From Thiotrichaceae bacterium (GTDB taxonomy: Bacteria > Pseudomonadota > Gammaproteobacteria > Thiotrichales > Thiotrichaceae): a stretch of DNA of 6,693 bases. Location: the NCBI GenBank assembly GCA_024762625.1, contig JANTHA010000117.1, positions 1 through 6,693 on the forward strand, in the 5' to 3' direction. Under the pieces are notes generated by a model. It was not told the DNA's origin. It ran no database searches and worked only from the letters and a program-made list of their open reading frames with translations. The translations under genes and the position numbers were made by a program. How positions within the stretch are numbered: position 1 is the first letter of the stretch; every line of letters begins with the position of its first letter. Positions 1-5,568 of this stretch are shown one piece after another.

Positions 1-1322
1 TTGACAATATCAACATAAAAACACAAATAGATGACAGCCTGAAAAAAATGTCCCGATTCGTTGATGCAATTCACTCTGAAGAATGGACAGGATATACCGG
101 AAAACCGATTGACACCGTTATCAATATTGGGATTGGCGGTTCCGATTTAGGCCCAAAGATGCTTTATCACGCACTTCAGCCCTATCATACGCCCGGCATC
201 ACGGTTAAATTTGTATCCAGTCTGGATGGCTCCGACCTCGCTTCACATCTGGGAAACATAAATCCCGAAACAACCCTGTTTACCATTGCGTCCAAAACCT
301 TCAAGACACAGGAAACCATGCAAAACGCACATACTGCCCGTGAGTGGTTTCTACGCAACGCCCAAAAGAAAAAACATATCGAAAAACACTTCATAGCCAT
401 ATCCGCCAACAAAGAAGAAGTCATTAAATTTGGCATATCTCAGGACAATATATTCGAATTCTGGGACTGGGTGGGAGGCCGCTATTCACTATGGTCTTCT
501 GTAGGACTACCTCTTGCGTTAGGCATTGGAATGACTCATTTCAACGCAATTCGTGAAGGAGGTTATAATGCAGACCAGCATTTCCTGAATACGCCCTACG
601 AAAAAAACATCCCGATTTTAATGGCCTTAATCGGAATATGGAATCGCAACTTCTTAAAAGCAAACTCACTTGCCATCCTGCCTTATGACCACTTGCTAGA
701 ACAATTCCCCAGTTTTCTTCAGCAGCTAGACATGGAAAGCAATGGCAAGTCAGTTGAGTGGAACGGCGCATCCACCGATTATGAAACAGGACCAATTATC
801 TGGGGATCCAGCGGTATTAATGGACAACATGCCTTTTTCCAGCTGCTTCATCAAGGCAGCAACCTGGTTCCGATAGATTTCATAGGCGCAGTAAACAGCA
901 GTTACTCACTACCAGGACATCAACTCCGTTTAGTTTCCAATATGATTGCACAATCAGAAGCCTTCATGCTTGGAAAAACATTAGAACAAGTGCAGTCCGA
1001 AACCGGTGAACAGGAAAAATCAACGATACCTTATCGTACGTTTGAAGGTAATGTGCCCTCCAACATGTTTCTGTTTGATCATATCACCCCATATTCCATG
1101 GGAATGCTGGTCGCGCTTTACGAACATAAAGTGTTTGTTCAAGGCGTGATCTGGAATATTAACTCGTTTGACCAATGGGGAGTCGAGCTGGGTAAAAAAC
1201 TGGCTGAAAACATATTGGAAGAAATACCGGAAAGCGACCCGATGATGGTTCAAAAGGCGCATGACTCATCAACCGCTGGACTCATTTCGTATTTTAGAAC
1301 GCATTTCATGGATGAACTGTAA
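1..1322 (+). CDS. pgi: Glucose-6-phosphate isomerase, 5'-truncated by the window edge
   Basis: Cytoplasmic enzyme interconverting glucose 6-phosphate and fructose 6-phosphate in glycolysis, gluconeogenesis and, in methylotrophs, the RuMP cycle. The frame is open from base 3, and the residues before the first ATG (base 48) read as normal Pgi sequence, so that ATG is internal. About 439 residues are visible against roughly 550 in the E. coli enzyme, so about 110 N-terminal residues lie upstream of the window. Visible family motifs are the sugar-phosphate-binding NIGIGGSDLGP near base 123, signature 1 (WVGGRYSLWSS, near 468-500), and MESNGKS (732-752), whose Glu is the expected catalytic base. 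GQHAFFQLLHQG carries the catalytic His at 828-830. Signature 2 (FDQWGVELGKK, 1167-1199) includes the active-site Lys. No frameshift or missing catalytic residue is seen. The stop is TAA at 1320-1322, and the kinase gene begins 19 bp later. Confidence 0.97.
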   Translation, partial: DNINIKTQIDDSLKKMSRFVDAIHSEEWTGYTGKPIDTVINIGIGGSDLGPKMLYHALQPYHTPGITVKFVSSLDGSDLASHLGNINPETTLFTIASKTFKTQETMQNAHTAREWFLRNAQKKKHIEKHFIAISANKEEVIKFGISQDNIFEFWDWVGGRYSLWSSVGLPLALGIGMTHFNAIREGGYNADQHFLNTPYEKNIPILMALIGIWNRNFLKANSLAILPYDHLLEQFPSFLQQLDMESNGKSVEWNGASTDYETGPIIWGSSGINGQHAFFQLLHQGSNLVPIDFIGAVNSSYSLPGHQLRLVSNMIAQSEAFMLGKTLEQVQSETGEQEKSTIPYRTFEGNVPSNMFLFDHITPYSMGMLVALYEHKVFVQGVIWNINSFDQWGVELGKKLAENILEEIPESDPMMVQKAHDSSTAGLISYFRTHFMDEL

Positions 1323-1341
1323 TTATTAAAGCACCCAAAAG

Positions 1342-4300
1342 ATGATAAATAAAAAAAACAAAAAATCAGGATCGGGCATTACCCCCAAAGCGAGACGCAA
1401 AGTCCCTACCGGTAAATTGTTGGGAAGTGATAAAACGCCTCCTAAAATGACTCGGCTGGATCTGTTTTTCACACATTATTTCGTGATCGGCATCGCTTTT
1501 GTGCTGATCCTGGGACTGGCGGTCGTATTAAAGATAACCTATGAAAAAGTCCGCGATATCAGCGACCAGACGCTCAAGCATGAAGTCACTCAAATGTCTG
1601 ACACAATGCTTAATTTTCGCAATTTTTATGGCAAAGTGATTCTGCCAAAAGTGAAGCGGCAAGGTATGGTTGTTTCTCACGATTATAAACACAAAAAAAA
1701 TACGTTGCCCCTGCCAGCAACATTTATCAAGGACTTTTCAAGCTATATTACGCCCAAACAGGATGAATTTTCGGTGCGGCTTTATAGCGATAAACCCTTT
1801 AGCTGGCGCAAGGAGAAAGAACTGGATGCATTTGAAAAATTTGCACTGAATTCATTAAGAAAAAACCCGCAACAACCAGTGTATTCGCTTGACTCAATGA
1901 ACGGCAGGAAAGTGCTGCGCTATGCCCGTGCGGATGTGATGAAGCCAGGTTGTGTTAAATGCCATAACAACTATCCCGGCTCCGCCAAAAAGAACTGGAA
2001 AGTGGGCGATGTACGCGGCGTGCTGGAAGTATCCCGCCCTGTCGGCAATTTTTTGGAAAATACCGAAATAGCGTTAAAAAACGCGTTTCTGATGATGTTG
2101 GCAATCATTTTATCCATCATCAGCCTGTTGTTCGTGGTGATCAGAAAAATGAGCCGTTCGATAAAGCTTGCACATCAATCAATCGCGGCTTCGGAACGCG
2201 ACAATAGCAAACTGGTCGAGGAAATCCGCAAACGTAAACAGATCAGCCATGCGTTGAAAAGTAGTGAATTAAAGACCCGCGCGATTGTCAACTCGGTCGG
2301 TGAGGTTATAGTCGTGATCAACAAGTCAGGCATCGTTCAGGAATGCAATGAAGCAATTAAAAAAATCTTTGGCTACCAGCCATCTGATGTGATTGGCAAC
2401 AATATCAGCATGCTGATGACAGAGAAACATGCGGCGCTTCATGACGCCTATCTTGAAAAATATGTAAAGTCAGGGAAAAAGAACATCATGGGGAAACGCC
2501 GTGAACTGTATGCCAAAAGACGTAATGGCGAAATTTTCCCAATAGAGCTGTCGGTAAATGACACCCAGGTAGGCGACGAGATCGTGTTCACTGGCACAAT
2601 CCGCGACATCACGCATCGCCGCAAAACCCAGCTGGCGACAGAAGCCGCGCATAAAGCGGCGCTTGAATCAGCCCAGCTAAAATCGGATTTCCTTGCAAAC
2701 ATGAGTCATGAAATACGCACGCCGATGAATGGCGTACTTGGCATGACCCAGATGCTGCTGGAATCCAGACTCAACAAGGAACAACGCAGTCTGGCTGAAA
2801 CTGTCAAGGAAAGCGCGGAATCCTTGCTGGTAATCATTAATGATGTGCTGGATTTTTCAAAAATAGAAGCTGGCAAACTGGATATCAAGAATTCGCGTTT
2901 CAAGCTGCTGCCAATTATTGAGGCAGTCATCGAACTGGTCGACCGCGCCACAGACAAAAAATATCTGGACATTGCGTTCTTTGTCGATGCCAGGGTTCCG
3001 GAAATAATTTACTCCGATTCCGGAAGACTGCGCCAGATACTGATTAACCTGCTTAACAATGCGCTCAAATTTACCGATTACGGTCATGTCACCCTGCATA
3101 TTTCCATGGACAACAACAATCTGTTGCGCTTTGAGGTCAGAGACACCGGACCTGGTATCCCAGTAGATCAGCAACATACACTGTTTGATTCATTCTCCCA
3201 GATTGATTCTTCGAGCACGCGAGAACATGGCGGCACCGGCCTGGGGCTGGCAATCTGCAAACAATTAACGGGCCTTTTGGGCGGTAACATCGGGGTGCAA
3301 AGCATGCCGGGCGCCGGCTCCACTTTCTGGTTTACGATAAAAAACAATGTATCGGATACCGCAAACAATACAAGCATTAACAATAATGCGATGGACAAAA
3401 AAACCGCAAAAAACCGCACCCTGAATGAATATATCCATGCGGACATACAGGTTTTGATGATGTGTTCAGCGCATATGCTGCATCAATATTATGAAAAGCA
3501 AATGAAACAATGGGGCATGCAACCTGATATGGTCGCTACGCTGAACCAGTTTCTTTCCCATCTGGAGCATCATCAATACGATATGCTGGTGCTGGATGCG
3601 GATGCAATCTATGCCGATGTGGATCATCCAATAGGCATTACCTCGATTCTGGATACAATCCGTGAGAAAACCAGTATGCAAATCGTATTAACAGCAAGAA
3701 GCGAACAATACGCCAAATTGGAACAACTGCAGCTGGGCGTCAATGTGCGCATGATAGAAAAACCCATCAAGTACACAGCGATCAAATTATTGCTGGAGAA
3801 ATTTACTCCAGACAGGAAAAACAACACAGCATCATCGAAGCGGCGAGAAATAACGCAAGAGGGGAAGCTATTGCATAAAAACCAGCTAAGCGAGCATTCT
3901 GGTGCTGAGCCGCCCAAACAGAAATACCATATTTTGCTGGCTGAAGACAATCGCGTGAATCAGAAAGTCGCCACCGTGATTTTGCAAAAACTAGGTTATA
4001 AATCCACCCTCGTCGCCAATGGCAAGGAAGCGCTGGATGCAGTCAACAAGGAAATCTTTGACCTGGTATTGATGGACTGCCAAATGCCCGAAATGGACGG
4101 ATATGAAGCCAGCAGAACAATCCGCAAATTTCCGGCTTCCCATGTTAACAGCAATATTCCAATTATTGCCTTCACTGCAAATGCAATGATTGATGATGTC
4201 GCCAAATGCAAGAAAGCCGGAATGGATGACTACTTAAGCAAGCCAATTGATATTGATGAGCTTAAAAAACTACTCAAAAAATGGCGTCTTACAATGGATA

Positions 4301-4353
4301 GACGCAGAATCAAACGCCTTGCCTTAAAGGCTAAAGAGAAAGTCGCAGTTTAA
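1342..4353 (+). CDS. Membrane hybrid histidine kinase: Tll0287-like c-haem sensor, FixL-like PAS, HisKA-HATPase, two receivers
   Basis: Inner-membrane sensor kinase of 1003 residues. Residues 1-40 are a basic, Lys-rich cytoplasmic tail. Membrane segments lie at about 46-66 and 247-268 and enclose a periplasmic domain. That domain carries CVKCH (C204, C207, H208), a c-type haem attachment motif placed as in Tll0287-like/DUF3365 sensors. A charged, probably helical linker (270-308) leads to a PAS domain (about 309-425) with HDAYLEKY (H367) and R387, which match haem-PAS residues of FixL from memory. HisKA spans about 444-510 with phospho-acceptor H456. The ATPase domain (about 555-667) has the N box (N572, N573), DTGPGIP at 601 and GGTGLGLAI at 630. 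An Asn-rich linker precedes a degenerate receiver (702-818, D752 and K807 kept, acidic pair lost). The final receiver (863-981) is complete: E868/D869, D912, T945, K967. No HPt domain follows. An in-frame stop at 1327-1329 makes ATG 1342 the most upstream start, but no Shine-Dalgarno sequence precedes it. The signal and target pathway are unknown; redox, O2 or NO are guesses. Confidence 0.95.
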   Translation: MINKKNKKSGSGITPKARRKVPTGKLLGSDKTPPKMTRLDLFFTHYFVIGIAFVLILGLAVVLKITYEKVRDISDQTLKHEVTQMSDTMLNFRNFYGKVILPKVKRQGMVVSHDYKHKKNTLPLPATFIKDFSSYITPKQDEFSVRLYSDKPFSWRKEKELDAFEKFALNSLRKNPQQPVYSLDSMNGRKVLRYARADVMKPGCVKCHNNYPGSAKKNWKVGDVRGVLEVSRPVGNFLENTEIALKNAFLMMLAIILSIISLLFVVIRKMSRSIKLAHQSIAASERDNSKLVEEIRKRKQISHALKSSELKTRAIVNSVGEVIVVINKSGIVQECNEAIKKIFGYQPSDVIGNNISMLMTEKHAALHDAYLEKYVKSGKKNIMGKRRELYAKRRNGEIFPIELSVNDTQVGDEIVFTGTIRDITHRRKTQLATEAAHKAALESAQLKSDFLANMSHEIRTPMNGVLGMTQMLLESRLNKEQRSLAETVKESAESLLVIINDVLDFSKIEAGKLDIKNSRFKLLPIIEAVIELVDRATDKKYLDIAFFVDARVPEIIYSDSGRLRQILINLLNNALKFTDYGHVTLHISMDNNNLLRFEVRDTGPGIPVDQQHTLFDSFSQIDSSSTREHGGTGLGLAICKQLTGLLGGNIGVQSMPGAGSTFWFTIKNNVSDTANNTSINNNAMDKKTAKNRTLNEYIHADIQVLMMCSAHMLHQYYEKQMKQWGMQPDMVATLNQFLSHLEHHQYDMLVLDADAIYADVDHPIGITSILDTIREKTSMQIVLTARSEQYAKLEQLQLGVNVRMIEKPIKYTAIKLLLEKFTPDRKNNTASSKRREITQEGKLLHKNQLSEHSGAEPPKQKYHILLAEDNRVNQKVATVILQKLGYKSTLVANGKEALDAVNKEIFDLVLMDCQMPEMDGYEASRTIRKFPASHVNSNIPIIAFTANAMIDDVAKCKKAGMDDYLSKPIDIDELKKLLKKWRLTMDRRRIKRLALKAKEKVAV

Positions 4354-4430
4354 CTACAAGACTGGTTATTTTAGGCTAAATTACTCAGCTCCGACCACTA
4401 TAAAAAAGTGCGTTTTTCAAAACCGGAAAC

Positions 4431-4467
4431 AAAAAACCCGTGACATGTATAAAATCACGGGTTTTTT
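4431..4467. terminator. Bidirectional rho-independent terminator between convergent genes
   Basis: Bases 4431-4443 pair perfectly with 4455-4467 (13 bp) around an 11-base loop. The core CCCGTGA/TCACGGG is GC-rich. It is flanked by six A on the left and six T on the right, so either transcript would give a stem followed by a U tract. It lies 78 bp after the kinase stop and 38 bp beyond the stop of the convergent Bax inhibitor-like gene, the expected place for a shared terminator. The rest of the 151-bp gap is AT-rich with no other convincing element. Confidence 0.9.
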
Positions 4468-4504
4468 ATGTGAAATTTAAAACAGGCAAATGCCTGAGAA
4501 ATTG

Positions 4505-5221
4505 TTAATCATCACCAGCAAGACTCATCATAAACTGAAGTATGTACCAGAATAACAAACCAACACTCGAGAACAAGGCAAGAGAAGCCGCCACATGTTG
4601 TTCTGTATTATACTCATGAATAATATTCGAGGTGCTATAAAGCACGGAAGCCGCCGCGAACAGTATCATTCCGCCAGAAAACCAAAGCCCCAGATTGAAA
4701 CCGAACAAAATACTGGCCACAATAAGTCCCATGGCAATGAAACCGCCAATCATCAAAAAACGCCCCATAAACGAGAAGTTGATCTTTGTTGAAAATGCAG
4801 TGAAAGTCAGACCTGCGACCAATGCGCCTGTCACAATAGCGGCATTTTGCAATAAGGTGCCGCTACTATCGCGCATCAGGGCCATATAAATCAACGGCAT
4901 AAAAATAATCGCTTCAGCGACCACGAAAAGCCCCAACCCCATATATTGCTTTTCACGTGAAATCCCGGAATGCGCCCAGTTATTGGCGACTGTTGAAACC
5001 AGCATAAATGCGCCCAGCACAATCAACCAGCTCCACTTGCTTCCTGCAAGCATTCCCATAAATGAATTAGCGACTCCCGATTGAATCAGGATAGTCTCGA
5101 TCAATGCAAAGGCGGCAATGGCGCCAGCAAGATGCACATAGGTTCGTTTAATAAAATTGGCGCGCTCCGTTTCAGACGCATTTGCGACGATACGACCCGT
5201 GCTCATATCAAGTTGACTCAT
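4505..5221 (-). CDS. Bax inhibitor-1/YccA family integral membrane protein
   Basis: A 238-residue protein with seven hydrophobic segments (about 31-49, 62-80, 94-114, 125-143, 153-173, 178-195, 211-232). This is the size and layout of the BI-1/TMBIM superfamily, whose members include E. coli YccA (an FtsH modulator) and Bacillus YetJ (a pH-sensitive Ca2+ leak). The family-typical region is LYSTSNIIHEYNTEQH at 194-209, followed by a final helix beginning VAASLALF. The usual LYDTS motif here reads YSTS: Ser196 stands where many relatives have a conserved Asp. The final helix also lacks the second Asp of the YetJ pair. The start at 5221 is supported by GGAGA at 5227-5231. The gene is probably transcribed alone, with the shared terminator downstream. 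Family assignment is secure; function in this organism (protease modulation, ion leak or other) cannot be read from the sequence. Confidence 0.93.
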   Translation of the reverse strand: MSQLDMSTGRIVANASETERANFIKRTYVHLAGAIAAFALIETILIQSGVANSFMGMLAGSKWSWLIVLGAFMLVSTVANNWAHSGISREKQYMGLGLFVVAEAIIFMPLIYMALMRDSSGTLLQNAAIVTGALVAGLTFTAFSTKINFSFMGRFLMIGGFIAMGLIVASILFGFNLGLWFSGGMILFAAASVLYSTSNIIHEYNTEQHVAASLALFSSVGLLFWYILQFMMSLAGDD

Positions 5222-5226
5222 TCAAT

Positions 5227-5231
5227 TCTCC
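5227..5231 (-). promoter_or_regulatory. Ribosome binding site of the Bax inhibitor-like gene
   Basis: GGAGA on the minus strand, followed by the five bases ATTGA and the ATG at 5221-5219. It is a good Shine-Dalgarno match at near-ideal spacing. It favours this start over Met6 (MSQLDM), which has no such sequence in front of it. Confidence 0.75.
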
Positions 5232-5260
5232 AGAAATAATAAAAATTTGTTTGTCAGTTT

Positions 5261-5291
5261 ATCATAATGAGGCCTGAGCCTCTAAAATCAA
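5261..5291 (-). promoter_or_regulatory. Candidate sigma-70 promoter with a palindrome in its spacer
   Basis: On the minus strand TTGATT (5291-5286, 4/6 match to the -35 box) and TATGAT (5266-5261, 5/6 match to the -10 box) are separated by 19 bases, longer than the preferred 17. The spacer contains the interrupted palindrome GAGGC-TCAG-GCCTC (5282-5269), a possible operator. The position, about 40 bases before the Bax inhibitor-like start, is right for a promoter of that gene. The call rests on consensus matching by eye only. Confidence 0.35.
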
Positions 5292-5329
5292 TACTAAGAC
5301 AAGCCTCGTTTTTATCTAACAACCCTTCG

Positions 5330-5353
5330 AAAAAACATGATGATTCAATCATC
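5330..5353 (-). terminator. Weak rho-independent terminator candidate after the small membrane gene
   Basis: On the minus strand GATGAT-TGA-ATCATC (5353-5339) forms a 6-bp stem with a 3-base loop, followed by ATG and then six T (5335-5330). The stem may be extended through CAT/ATG with a 4-base bulge. It starts about 12 bases after the stop of the 67-residue gene, in the right place to end the ABC-F/small-protein transcript. The stem is AT-rich, so termination would be weak or partial. Confidence 0.45.
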
Positions 5354-5364
5354 CTTCATGAATA

Positions 5365-5568
5365 TCATAACCTTATAAAATAAGGCAGCACAATCAACGC
5401 CGCGCCCACAACAAGAAGCATTGTTAAATTTGGCATAAAGTAGGGAAAAGCAATCAACGCCAAACCCGTTAAAAGTGGAACAATCGCTTTTTGGCGACGA
5501 CCGTAAGTAAAAAAACCAATCCCGATGCCGCCAAACAATACGCTCCAGATTAACATCGCTTCATTCAT
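5365..5568 (-). CDS. Small membrane protein of unknown function (67 aa), translationally coupled to the ABC-F gene
   Basis: A 67-residue, strongly hydrophobic protein with two or three membrane segments (about 5-21, 29-45 and 48-64) joined by one basic loop, YGRRQK (22-27). The second and third segments look like copies of one unit: GLALIAFPYF (35-44) and GAALIVLPYF (55-64), exactly 20 residues apart. The first segment is Gly-rich (GGIGIG). It resembles small proteins found in beta- and gammaproteobacteria that databases loosely label 'amino acid transport protein'. I know of no experiment behind that name and do not adopt it. Its ATG overlaps the stop of the upstream ABC-F gene (ATGA at 5568-5565), with a strong Shine-Dalgarno sequence inside that gene. 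This intact coupling, with the repeated motif, argues that it is a genuine gene. Confidence 0.8.
   Translation of the reverse strand: MNEAMLIWSVLFGGIGIGFFTYGRRQKAIVPLLTGLALIAFPYFMPNLTMLLVVGAALIVLPYFIRL

Noticed and set aside
1..29. TTGACA at bases 1-6 as a -35 promoter box
   Set aside because: No -10-like hexamer follows at 16-18 bases, and the stretch lies inside pgi coding sequence.
48..50. ATG as the true start of the isomerase gene
   Set aside because: The frame is open back to base 3 and the preceding residues fit Pgi. A protein starting here would lack about 120 N-terminal residues of a normal enzyme.
2448..3950. Several minus-strand open frames of 60-108 codons opposite the kinase
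   Set aside because: They mirror the codon pattern of the kinase, resemble no known domain, and lack supporting start signals.
4396..4417. CACT...AGTG hairpin followed by CGTTTTT as a second terminator after the kinase
   Set aside because: The stem is only 4 bp with a 7-base A-rich loop, too weak to call beside the strong hairpin just downstream.
4595..4889. Plus-strand open frames antisense to the Bax inhibitor-like gene
   Set aside because: They are short, of unlikely composition, and lie wholly opposite a gene with clear family identity.
5355..5362. TTCATGAA palindrome downstream of the small membrane gene
   Set aside because: Eight bases of AT-rich symmetry is expected by chance, and it has no partner copy nearby.
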